Assembly (NCBI GenBank): GCA_029204225.1
Contig: CM055092.1
Location: forward strand, 74,068,857-74,132,856
DNA: 64,000 nt
Direction of reading: 5' to 3'
DNA from: Diphasiastrum complanatum
Lineage: Eukaryota; Streptophyta; Lycopodiopsida; Lycopodiales; Lycopodiaceae
The notes under the pieces were generated by a model. That model worked only from the letters and a program-made list of their open reading frames with translations. It was not told where the DNA came from and ran no database searches. This document shows, piece after piece, positions 10,511-21,490 of the stretch (positions are counted from its first letter, which is position 1; every line of letters begins with the position of its first letter). The position numbers were made by a program, and so were the translations under genes.

Positions 10511-10560
<50 letters not shown>
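10502..10560. repeat. (TA)n microsatellite
   Basis: Almost perfect TA run of about 59 bp joining the right end of the 7.8-10.5 kb element to the next palindromic block. Confidence 0.97.
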
Positions 10561-10561
<1 letters not shown>

Positions 10562-10839
10562 AAGGAAGCGGATGGCAGACGTGGACGCGTCCGCGTCCGC
10601 GTCCGGACGCGTCCGATTTGTTTTTTTTTTTAATTTTTTTTTAATTTTTTTTAAAAAAACTAAAAAAAAATTGCATCCAAACCCCCGGACGCGTCGGGGG
10701 GCATCCGGACCCCCGGACGCATCAGTTTTTTTTTTTTTAAAAAAAAAAAAAAAATAGACACGTCCGTCGAGGTCCGGACGACGAACGCAGGCAAAACGGC
10801 CCGGACCCTCATGTCTAATATATATATATATATATATAT
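10561..10839. repeat. Palindromic GGACGCGTCC block between (TA)n runs
   Basis: A 260-bp block begins TCTAAGGAAGCGG and ends CATGTCTAA, with (TA)n on both sides. It contains GGACGCGTCCGCGTCC, CCCCCGGACGCGTC and long A and T runs arranged roughly as inverted arms. This matches the pattern of a non-autonomous element inserted into a TA repeat. The terminal inverted match is weak. Confidence 0.4.
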
Positions 10840-10843
10840 AAAA

Positions 10844-11001
10844 CAAGTTTCTGGAATTTTTTTTTAAATTTCATAAACACGTTTCTGAACCGCGTTTCTG
10901 AACGCGATTCTGAAACGCGTCTCAAGTTTCTGGAATTTTTTTTTAAATTTCATAAACACGTTTCTGAACCGCGTTTCTGAACGCGATTCTGAAACGCGTC
11001 T
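10844..11001. repeat. 79-bp perfect tandem duplication
   Basis: CAAGTTTCTGGAATTTTTT begins at 10844 and again at 10923. The two 79-bp units appear identical and each contains nested TTTCTGAACGCG-type subrepeats. They follow the (TA)n run directly. Confidence 0.93.
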
Positions 11002-11120
11002 CAAAAACGCAATGCATCTATGGTCTGAATCGGCCTCGTTCGAACCATGCTTTTGGTTCGAACCGGAAAAAAAAAGGGCATTTCTAGAGGACTGTCACGG
11101 GAGTTGGGCACACATTTTCC

Positions 11121-11124
<4 letters not shown>

Positions 11125-11186
<62 letters not shown>
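11125..11186. repeat. (GA)n microsatellite
   Basis: Perfect GA run of about 62 bp in intron 2 of the GIP1-like gene. Confidence 0.98.
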
Positions 11187-11189
<3 letters not shown>

Positions 11190-11880
11190 TGAAAGGGAGA
11201 GAGAACTCAAGCCTTGAGGGTTTTTTTGAGAGTTTTTGTAGGTTTGCTAATTAACTACTAACTAGCCATGTACATTGTACATTGTCATATGTATCGTGTG
11301 ACATTAATGTTTCCAGTGACGAGTAATAATGATCAATGTTTTTTGCCTTACATTTGAAAGAAATAAAACTAAGCTCAAAAATTATTGATTCCAAGTACCT
11401 AGTGCAATAAGTATGCATTGAGCATACCCAACGCATCAAGAACCCAGTTAGAACAACCATCATCTGGCCTTTGCGAGCCTTTTTCCGCCTAGGCAGCAAA
11501 AAGATATAGTATTTGGTTTTATTGTTTCCAAAATATTTCAGATAGTTGTAGAACTTGATCGAGAGGAAGAACATAGACTTAATGAGTGCAAAAGTACTTG
11601 GAAGGAATCTCACCAAGTGACAGAGAATTCCACAAAGTACTTGAGAACTATTTATTTACATCCATCCAAATCTCAAAATAGAAAAAGTCACCAGCCTCAA
11701 TAAGCTAGGTGAAGTCCACAATTTGATAGGAAGAAATGAATACTTTCTCCAACTAAAAACTTCTCAGCATTCATCACATTGTAACAACATAAGATAACTA
11801 AGACAAGCCTTAAATTAAAAGACTGCAATAGAAGTAATCAATACATTTCACCAAAAAAAAAATTCCAAGCTCCAACTCAC

Positions 11881-11924
11881 CTCTTTCTTCTTGTCTCTCT
11901 TTCGTTTCACTTCATGAAAGGGAT
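11881..11924 (-). CDS. GIP1-like: GIP1-like gene, exon 2
   Basis: This exon is 44 nt, bounded by acceptor CTGCAG and donor GTGAGT. With the G carried from exon 1 it encodes exactly 15 codons, DPFHEVKRKRDKKKE. This basic motif directly follows the GIP1 N-terminal domain in plant GIP1-like proteins, so both identity and phase are secure. The next intron (11880-3433) is about 8.4 kb and full of repeats, so correct expression needs splicing across all of it. Confidence 0.9.
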
Positions 11925-12042
11925 CTGCAGTAACACAACATATTCCACTATGTCAACGAATAAGAGTTGGTTATCAATCATCCTTATCTCCCTCCCAACA
12001 CAAATTTTCATAATTGCTTAGCATTACAAAATTGACGATATT

Positions 12043-13185
12043 GTTGTCATTGTCCACAAAACACACTCCAAATGCTCTCATGCCAGCATTCTAGGTTTTG
12101 TGTCAAGCCATTTTAGCGTGAAAGACATCATAGGTGGAGTCAATGCAATAGGCAAATCGAAAAACACAATTCAATGAGTAATGTAAGTGGGAGGTAATTA
12201 AGATAATTAGGTTTGACATGGTGGCTTCAAACTAATAAGCAGACAGGGATAACAAAAGAAAAAGCTTTTGAAAAGTATCATAGCTAATACGAGGTGCAGC
12301 CTCATGAAGCCTTAATGCAGACAAGCAGAGTGCTTGCCATGCCCATGAAGCCTTAATGCAGACAAGCAGAGTGCTTGCAATGCCCACCTACTCTTAACAC
12401 ACACAATTAGCACTAAGTAAACATCAAGTGATGCCCCACTTGCAGTTAGCTAAATGGTCCTCACGTTCGATGTTGGTTAGCAATAATTGAATGCCTATAA
12501 TTTGAGGCATGGGTTAACAGGTTTGCAAACCATGTGGGTCCAGATGCTGGGGGCACAAGGGAGGCATTGGCCTTGTCCTCTATCCCAATAGGCTTACATT
12601 CAAATTTCAAATTGTGAGTTTCGGCATGAGATATATCAACCCAACTTTTCTTACTTACTTAAAATAATATGATTGAAAACATTAAAAATTTGTTGTCATT
12701 GTCTGCAGAATAGTCCAAATGCTCTCATCCTAGGTTTTGTGTTTAGTCGTTTAGGTGCTAAAAACATCATGGCTGGCGTCAATGCGACAAGCAAAATACA
12801 TTTAAATGAATAGTACAAGTGGGAGGAAATTAACATAAATTAGGTTTGGCATGCTAGCTTCAAACTAACAAGCAGACAGAATATTATAACAAAGATGAGA
12901 GAAAAAAAAAAAAGGATGCGAGTGAGAAACCGTCAAAAGGTAAGGCCTCAAACATGAATGTGGACCAGCAAAGTGCATGCCCTGTCCCACCCACTGTTGT
13001 TATGAACAGTTAGCACTGAATAAGCATGACATCATGCCCCACTTTGCTCATGTTCGGTTTCACTAATCACTAACTGAATGAGTGCATTTTGAGGCATGTG
13101 TTAATGGGTTTGAAATCCACCCTGTATAGTTCTTGAATCCAGGTGCTGGGGGCACGAGGGGAATGTTGGCCTGGTCCTCCACCTG
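12043..13185. repeat. ~0.6-kb tandem segmental duplication in intron 1
   Basis: Two related segments lie head to tail. Matching phrases are GTTGTCATTGTC at 12043 and 12692, CTTCAAACTAATAAGCAGACA near 12224 and its counterpart near 12860, and GCTGGGGGCACAAGGGAGGC near 12546 with GCTGGGGGCACGAGGGGAAT near 13144. The copies differ by many substitutions and indels, so the duplication is old. It enlarges intron 1 of the GIP1-like gene. Confidence 0.85.
12303..12384. repeat. 41-bp tandem duplication
   Basis: CATGAAGCCTTAATGCAGAC starts at 12303 and again at 12344, and the units are almost identical. This is a younger event inside the first copy of the larger duplication. Confidence 0.93.
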
Positions 13186-13691
13186 GATAGTTAATAGGAT
13201 AGGCTTAGAATCGGAATGGTGAGATCAGGACTGAGATATATCATATTCCTGTCTAGAATATTACCCGACCTTTCAAAGGAGGCGTCAACTGTATGAGATG
13301 CCCACCCCCACCCCACCCCACCCGTCCTCTGCCATGAAGTCTTAAAGAGCATCAACTTCATCATGCATAGTGCCTACCAAACGCTACTACATCCGCATTC
13401 ACTTCGTCAGTCTGAGATCAACCGGTGCCAAATGGGCACCATTTCATTTAGGGTAACTGACACTGAGACATATATCAGTATATGGGGCACCAAATCACAG
13501 CTCAAAAGAACCTCTTCCTTTATGAATGTGCTTCACTAAGCTCAACCTAACTGTAGCCAGGGCAAAGCCCTAAGTTCTCTTGCAATGCAGCTGGAAAGAA
13601 AAAACCCATAACGCTATTAATGCAAACTGAAACCCTAAGAAAGGTGAGACTAAACTGGGGATGCTGATTAAGGTAAGCGGAGATAAACTAC

Positions 13692-13878
13692 CCTGATTTA
13701 GCAGCCGCTGCACTGTTTGGTCGAGGTCCATGTTACACTCCTTGAGCATGCTGTAGATGTCATCATCACTGTTGCCTGCCACAATTTCTTTGATGGTTTG
13801 CACCAGCTTGCGTGCACTGCTGGGGATGGCTGCAACAGCAGCCCCAGCGGCTCCCCCAGAACCTCTTCCGCTGCTCAT
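13692..13878 (-). CDS. GIP1-like: GIP1-like gene, exon 1 with GIP1 N-terminal domain
   Basis: ATG at 13878 starts MSSGRGSGGAAG; the frame runs 62 codons plus one base to donor GTAGTT at 13691. The Gly/Ala leader is followed by SSARKLVQTIKEIV, YSMLKECNMD and QTVQRLLNQ, the helical UBA-like GIP1_N domain. In Arabidopsis, GIP1 is reported to bind G-box bZIP factors and enhance their DNA binding; acting in the nucleus as a coactivator or chaperone is the inferred role here. The domain finishes in exon 2 (DPFHEV). A GTG three codons upstream is in frame, but the ATG fits the family start. The leader to the right is GA-rich on the coding strand. Intron 1 is about 1.77 kb. Confidence 0.92.
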
Positions 13879-14043
13879 TTCCCTCACCCGCGCCTTCGAT
13901 CGCAGCTTCTGTCTCCCTCTCCCTCTCTCTCCCTCTCTTTCTTTTCAGCTATGGCTAAGGGACAGCAGGAAGGTGAGAGAAACAAAGGGAAAAAAATAAA
14001 ATAAAAGAGAGGAAAAAAAAAAAAAAAAGGATGTTGCTTACAC

Positions 14044-14056
14044 AAAAGAATATATG
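14044..14056 (-). promoter_or_regulatory. Candidate TATA box of the GIP1-like gene
   Basis: On the minus strand ATCATATATTC lies about 170 nt upstream of the start codon, followed by a GA-rich leader (plus strand CTCTCTCCCTCTCTTTC near 13920-13945). Spacing and composition suit a plant core promoter. There is no other support. Confidence 0.33.
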
Positions 14057-16051
14057 ATTCTAATAATAAGAGCACAACCAATGGTGTGGCTTGAAGGAGC
14101 CAGTGACGCTGAATTGGATGAAAACAAGTGGCACATGACGATAGGACGAGACTCCAACTTCTACTCGTACCTCTCTCGTTTATCCTTGTCATGACGGCCT
14201 TGCTTCCCTAACTGAAGGCAAATGGGCCTTCTCCTCTCTGATCTCACGTGCAAGGTTTTTTCTTTCTTTTAAAGGGACAATTTTCATATGAAGCCCCAAG
14301 GAAAAGTTACATGCAGAGTGTGGCTAGTCATTGGAAAGTTACATGCGCCATGTGGTGGCTAGTCATTGAAAGTAACATGCACTATGTGGCTAGTCATTGG
14401 ATATTCACATGGAGATTATGCAAAAGGGTTCACGCTTACATGTCAATCTCTCATTGGTTGTCCACATGGGAGCTTTGGTGGAAGCTTTAAATTCTTGGAA
14501 TGCATATGCAATTTTTGTTTATCAAGGTGGGCTCCAAACTAGGATAAAATAAACAACAAGCACTTAACACAATTGCAATCTATAAACTTCATGGAGATGA
14601 ACCTCTTACATCCTCCAGTTTTTGGTGCAGCTTGGTTTTTCAAAATTGTTACCTTCTGAATCCCACAACTCACAAAGATTGCCAATCTAAATTCTTCGCC
14701 AAGGTCACAATCGCTGAGACTTGGAATTATGTCCACATGAAGGATGCCAACTTGAATTCTCAAATTTGTTACCTTTTAAATTCTACACTCACAAAGATTG
14801 CAGGTTTAAATTTTTTACCAAGGCCACATTGAATGAGACTTGGAACTATGGCCTCGTGGAGGATGCCAACTTGAATTTTGATTGTTGCGCGAATGGATGG
14901 TTGATGCCTTCTCCTTTTTTGGGGCCCGATCTTAGGTCCATTTCACACTACATGTCTGGCATTAAAATAGAGCTCTCCTATTGGTCCAAGAGAAAAAAAT
15001 GGGACTCTCACCCTTTCACATTATCATCCACTTGCCACTATGTGGCAGATGACATGGCAGGGACCCACTACCACCACATAGGGGCAAGTCAAATCCATTT
15101 TTTGGGCCAGCCATGTTGGCCTGCATTTTGAAGTTTTTTCTAACCCGTCACTGCCAATATTCCTTTCAATGAAATGCATTTCAATTTTGACCTTTTCAGT
15201 TGAAAAGTGATTGATTGAAAAAAAAAAAGCCTTAGAGCAGCCTTCAACCTTTTAACATGAAAAGTTTCATACTTGCATTTCAAAACACAAACCTTAAGTA
15301 AAATGGATTCAAATGGGCCAATCATATTGTAGCCCTTCATTTAACACTTACCACCCAAATGTGAAACGGGAGTGGTCAGTTGCCCGTCAACTCACTTGCC
15401 AAGATTCAAAAAATGGGTGGCCACTCACACGTGAAGAGTGAAGCAAAGGGACTTGTCAGTAGTCTGAAATCGGCCTTACTTTGTATTGTAAAGTGTGCAC
15501 TTTTGTACATATTTAAAATTATTTGAATTCAAAAACGTAGTGGCATATGCAAAATATTTTTTCCTTAAACTACTAAGTTTCACCCATAGATTATTGAATG
15601 AATAAACCTAATGTCTTCCCCTAACCTCCCCATCATGGATTTCTATGTGTGAGTCTCAATATAATATATCAATCAAGTCGTTTTCTTGTTACAGCTTTGA
15701 GTATGTCTTGTCCACACATGTACAACTATTTTTCTTATCTAGCCATTGTGCAAGATTTGGGCTCCACGATATATAACAAAGATGCTTGTAGTACTAAATA
15801 TTAAACATTTCCACAACTTAATCAATAGTTTTAGTGATATCAATATATCGTTCAATGCATCTAAGCGAGGTGTGCTGGGTAGAGTTGTTTATTGCAATCG
15901 TGAAGGTGGTGTGAACCAAACTTTAGCTAATTTGTCTCGATATTTCAAGGCCTTGTGCTCCAAACTCTAGGGGAGTTAGCATGCCACATTTGTAGAAATG
16001 TTATGTAAAGACTATATACACTTCTTGATAAGCTTAATGGTATAAAGTAGC

Positions 16052-16052
<1 letters not shown>
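14057..16052. other. Upstream intergenic DNA with two small repeat pairs
   Basis: No gene is seen. TGGCTAGTCATTG recurs three times at 14320-14400 in units of about 45 bp. A pair of about 120 bp lies at 14637-14875: GAGACTTGGAATTATG with GGATGCCAACTTGAATT recurs as GAGACTTGGAACTATG with the same second phrase. The rest is AT-rich unique-looking sequence. Confidence 0.55.
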
Positions 16053-16109
<57 letters not shown>

Positions 16110-16151
16110 TGCAGTGCGTGTGTAGTGTAGTGTGTGTGTGTAATGTGTGTG
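16053..16151. repeat. (GT)n microsatellite with imperfect tail
   Basis: Perfect GT run to about 16107, then GTGTAGTG-type imperfect units to about 16151. Confidence 0.96.
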
Positions 16152-16949
16152 AGTAATTCCATGATCTCATCTAAAGAATGATGATTAGCACACCAATTCA
16201 TAAGTTTCGCAAGAGACTTGCAATGAAACAATCATTGCAATCATGGAATAATTGGAAAATGTCGCATTACCTTGCATGAGGTAGTGGTCGCTTGTCAATC
16301 ATCTCAATATCGAGGAGTATCATAAACATGACAATTTTTTAGCCCTTGATATTCACCACGATACAAGACACAATCCTTTGGACAAGCATGATAATGTATA
16401 GTCATCCCCATTGCACTCAACATTTTGTGTGCCTCGACTCTTGTCTCTAACATATTGTTTCATTTTGGGAGTAGGTTGCACAATAGCATGTACATAATCA
16501 AATGAATTTCTAACTATAAAACACAATTATCTACCCAACTAAAATAACTGACCTAGACAACACACCTAATTAAATAAATAAATAAACTCAATTTTTTTTT
16601 CCAAATGAAGATGTAACATTTGTATAACTTTATTTAAATTTTGCTTGGAAGAATAATAGACGCAACGAAGTGGCCAAATAAAATATCTTTGCTCCAAGTA
16701 TAATAGTGTGTTCAATTCTTCTCTTAATTTCTTTTCCTCAATACTCACAAATAACTGGTACCATGTTCGGTGCGTTTTTCCACTTCATGATGCTCATAGA
16801 CATTATTTATCAAGTTGTTCATAATTTCATTGAATAAAAAAATCATTTTTATTCTAAACAAGAAGAAGAGCTAGGTCGAGACCAATCTGTGTTGGTGCAT
16901 TGTTGTTTATCTATTTTCATCATGGCTCTTAATCTCACACACTCACAAC

Positions 16950-17800
16950 TGTTGGATTATTCTCCTTCTTACTAATCGACTAATCGGTTTTAATCCTCAT
17001 CCATTGTTTATCCAGTTTTGCGGATTTTTCCGTGTCTTTATACAATCTGTAGAATTACAAATGTTTTTACACAGTCTGCAGAAATACACGGAGTTTGACA
17101 ACAGTGTCATATTTTCTCTCTCTACAATCCAGACAGTGTCGCATGTCAAGAATTACGAGTAAAGTACAGTGTTGCATTTTTCACATTTTTGCGACACTGT
17201 CGTCTGTCAAAAATTACGTGTAAAAATGAGTAAGCACATTGAACTGAAGCATCATTTTGTCATAAGCAAAGTTCTCAACAAAGAGGTTAGATTGCAGTAC
17301 TATAGGACGCAAGATATGACAGTAGATATTTTTACCAAAGCATTAAGTTTGGAAGCGCACAGAAGATTCTGTGTAGAACTAAGTTTGAAGGACAAGGCAT
17401 TCAAGGATTCATATTAAGGGAGAGTGTTGGATTATTCTCCTTCTTACTAATCGACTAATCGGATTTAATCCTCATCCATTGTTTATCCAATTCTACAGAT
17501 TTTTCCATGTCTTTATAAAGTCTACAGAATTACAAGTGTTTTTACACAGTCTACAAAAATACACAGAGTTTGACAACAGTGTCGCATTTTCTCTCTCTAC
17601 AATTCAGACAACGTCGTCTGTCAAAAATTACGAGTAAAATTATAGTGTTGCATTTTTGCGACACTGTCGCTTGTCAGGAATTACATGTAAAAATACAGTG
17701 TCATCTTTTTTGCATTTTTCGTCTGTCAGGAATTGCGAGTAAAACTGTAGAGTCGCATTTTTCAAAGTGTCTCAAATGTTAAGGAAATGACGATGGCAAG
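16950..17800 (+). mobile_element. Deleted Ty1/copia element: LTR - RNase H tail - LTR
   Basis: TGTTGGATTATTCTCC starts a repeat at 16950 and again at 17425. The second copy is preceded by the copia-style polypurine phrase TTAAGGGAGAG. The first repeat runs to about 17227 and joins directly to the last ~63 codons of a copia RNase H, so nearly the whole internal region is missing. The LTRs contain internal repeats of a phrase close to GTCTGTCAAAAATTACG. The 3' end of the right LTR is not sharply defined; homology beyond 17693 cannot be checked against the shortened left LTR. No clear target duplication was found. Confidence 0.8.
17228..17417 (+). pseudogene. C-terminal tail of copia RNase H
   Basis: Reads MSKHIELKHHFV, then VRLQYYRTQDMTVDIFTKAL, the conserved end of copia polyproteins (cf. 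KHIDIRYHF...DIFTKPL). It ends with a stop at 17417, a few bases before the polypurine tract and right LTR. All upstream domains are gone. Confidence 0.85.
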
Positions 17801-18639
17801 TGTGTAGCTACCCCAAAATTAAGGAAATGAGATTTTATGACATTGTCGTCTTTTTCTTTGAAATCACAATCAAATAATAAAGGGTGACCAATAAAACTAT
17901 TTATATATGCGGCAATATTATAATGTGTTTCACTAGTGATATCAAGATTATGATCATCAACTAAATCTTCGTCTAATGCCAAAGATGAACCAAAATCAAT
18001 ATCTCTTATCTTGTTGATAAGATTATCAATTGTGTAAGAGATTGACACTAATGTATCATTCTTCGAGAGCGAGCTTATGCATCCATCAATTTGGGAATGA
18101 AACTTGAGCAATGATGTCGAGTGAATGAAAATCAAGATGTGACATCATGCTCTCAACAATTAGAAGCTTATATTCATAATCAACAAGAAGGACCATGGAT
18201 TTTTGTGTGCACCACATGTTCAAAGTACTCATGCTACCATGTGTTATGATTGGAAAAAGTGTTTGGTACCTCAAATGTGTGGCTAAATGTAATTTAAAAG
18301 GTGCTTGTCAAATTAGTTTTCATGAAAATTTATGTATCTGAAGTAAAATTCCATCATTTAGAAGTTTCTTAGAAGACTTAATGTGCCTTGATTACAATAT
18401 AGTGTAAATTGGTTTGACCGAGTTGCACTCTCCATCAATTTGAAATTGTTGGGACTCAAATAAACCCACAAATGTGCACTTAATGTATCATTATTGCTTC
18501 ATCATGGCATCAATAAGACTTTTCCTTTTGGAAGCAAGTGAAAAATTAACTTTATCCAACTGTTCCATTTGGAAAGTTAGAATGAAATCGATTTTAATAC
18601 ATTCAAGATCTCATAGATATTGTATTGAGGATTGAGGAG
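17801..18639. other. AT-rich spacer, two unrecognised minus-strand frames
   Basis: Minus-strand frames of 118 and 62 codons at 17779-18274 overlap in different frames and share no domain I can name. They may be a decayed gene or element fragment. Nothing else is visible. Confidence 0.35.
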
Positions 18640-20776
18640 CCTCAAATCCTTTAGCATATTGTGAGGTTCGAGAAAAGATCTAGAATGGCACTCCATTGCT
18701 TAAAAATGAATGTGTCCAATGAGACTCTTAGGGAGATAGGAGCATGCATCTCTCAAAAGGATGATTAGGATACATCAAAGGCCATTTATGAGTTTAAGAA
18801 CACCTCAAGGTTGCTCACCTTGAAAAATAAAATTCTTCAAAGCCACCAAAGCAACAGAAAACGTGCTCAAAGTTATGTGCTTATAGTAAAAAACTACATT
18901 AGAGAGCCAATCAACCAAACAGAGCTAGTTCAAGCTCTCTTGAATGGATTAAATGAAAAACATTATGATATTATTCAATCCTATGCAAACCAAGAGAATA
19001 TCCCTTCAATGGAGAGCCTACAAGGAGTCTAGGTGGCTAAGCAGAGTAGGTAAGCAACTAGGATGGGACAACTCACGCTCAAGGATGAAGGAGATGACAA
19101 AGTTCTTTTCACTCATGGAAAGGACAAAAGCAAACCAACAAGACCTTTCAAAAAGAATGATGGGTTGTTGCTCAAACATGAGAGTCATGGTCAACCATCA
19201 CCTTCATCAGGTATTAAAGGAAAGAAAGAAAAATCCAAGTTGAAGTGCTTCTTTGGGATAAAAAATTACACTTTGATCTGAATGCTAAAAGAGACGAAAA
19301 TGAAGGTGAGGAGAGTAATCATGAAGAGTCACTCGTGATGTCCATTTTATCATCCTCTAGCTTCAAGGGAGAAAATCCTTGGTGGATATATAGTGGGGCT
19401 AGCTCTCACATGACAAGCCACAAACGACGTTATTATGATGGCTTTAAGAAGTTCATTTACACTGCTAATGATTGTGACTGAAAGATATAGGGCATAAGAT
19501 ATGTTCCTATGACTCTTGGATCTTCCAAGATTTTGGTGTTTGATGATATTCTATATGTGTCTGACATCACCAAAAATTTGTTGTGTTGGAAAAACGTTGC
19601 ATAATGGCTTTCAAGTTGAGTTTGATTTCAATGCTTGTTTAATCAAGGTGAGTGGAAAGGTGATTGCAAGAGGGACAAGATTTAGGAGGCTTTTCAAGTT
19701 GGATGCTAATGTTGAGACAATGTTTTGTTGTTGGCCGAGGGTGAGCTTTCCCAAGTTGAGTTATGGCACAAAAGGTTGGGCCATCCCAACTTCAAATCCA
19801 TGGACTCAATCTGCAAGGAGAAAAAAGTCTTCAACTTGTTTGAATAGTTTTCAATGTGTGGCAAGGCATGTGAGGCATATACTTTGGCAAAAGTACACAA
19901 GATGTCTTTCTCGTGATATCTTGTTAGATCATCTCAAGTTTTGCATCTCATTCACTCGAATGTGCATTTTTCAGGTAGTAAAAGTAATGGAGGAGCTACT
20001 ACATTTCTTTCTTTCACATGTGATCATAGTATATTTACTTGGACCTATCTCTTGTATTTCAAAACTATGATGTTTGACACTTTTTTGAAGTTTAAAGTTC
20101 TTGTTGAGAATCAATTGGCGCCAAGATCCAAAAATTTCAAAGAGTATTATAAGCAAAATCGCATCACAAAGGAGTATTCATGATCCTACACACCTCAATA
20201 AAATGGGGTGGCTGACAGGAAGAACTGTACCCTTTGTGAAAGTGCAAAAGCCTCAAGGTTGGATGCTTCTCTTTCCAAGTCATTTAGCTATTTCTTGTGC
20301 TAATTACGTATGTATTAGGTGCTTAGTAGTGCCATTGTTGGAAAAACACCATATGAGTTTTTATTCAAGAAAAAACCAAATATAAGTCATTTGAGAATCT
20401 TTGGATCTATTTTATTTGTGCATGTTCCTTTGAATGTTAGAACCAAAGAAGATCCAAATTCATTAAAAGAAATATTTGCTGAATATTTCTCATAAAATCT
20501 ATTTACTTTCTACTAAAAAATTTCTGATTAGTATAGACGTAATCTTCCATGAAGAAAATCTTTTTAGACTGAATGGTGCGTCCTCAAGACAACTTGATAA
20601 ACCATCTTCAAATCCACACCATGCTCATGCTATTGATAAAGATGGGCCTTCGACCGAGGCTTAAAGAGGAGGAAATTCAAGATCTTATATCTCCAAGAAG
20701 ATCTTCAAGAAAAAAACTCAACTCTTGGAGGCTCACATATGTTGAAAGATGAAGGCAAGCTAAAGTTGATAATCTT
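18640..20776 (+). pseudogene. Decayed Ty1/copia gag-protease-integrase copy
   Basis: Broken frames in order match the copia at 23.4-26.1 kb. The gag region near 18640-19030 has LTLKNKILQSHQ and QALLNGLNEKHYD. The protease core at about 19375-19420 reads PWWIYSGASSHMT with Tyr where Asp is expected, a changed catalytic residue. Integrase-region fragments lie at 19.7-20.3 kb, and the IN-RT linker at about 20520-20560 has VIFHEENL. There are many stops and frameshifts. It ends at the gypsy-type LTR at 20778, without RT or RNase H. Confidence 0.8.
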
Positions 20777-20777
20777 T

Positions 20778-21490
<713 letters not shown>

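Larger units (their letters stand above)
7800..10560. mobile_element. (TA)n-bound element with GGTACC/GCGG ends and two ORFs
   Basis: The left boundary is (TA)n followed by CATAGATCCAACGGTACC and then repeated palindromic words (GGATCCGCGGATC, GGTACCGCGGATCC). The right boundary carries the same vocabulary (GGTACCGCGGTACC, GCGGTACCACGTGCCAC) ending CTATGATAG followed by a long (TA)n. The two ends share inverted CATAG...GGTACC. Between them lie a plus-strand BED-finger ORF and a minus-strand coiled-coil ORF in convergent order, plus an 84-bp array. TA-microsatellite insertion recalls Micron-type MITEs, but those are short and non-coding. No transposase catalytic core is visible, so autonomy is doubtful. 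Exact ends are set by eye. Confidence 0.5.

Noticed and set aside
11040-11062. tRNA-like GGTTCGAACC
   Set aside because: A TψC-arm-like word only; no cloverleaf can be built around it.
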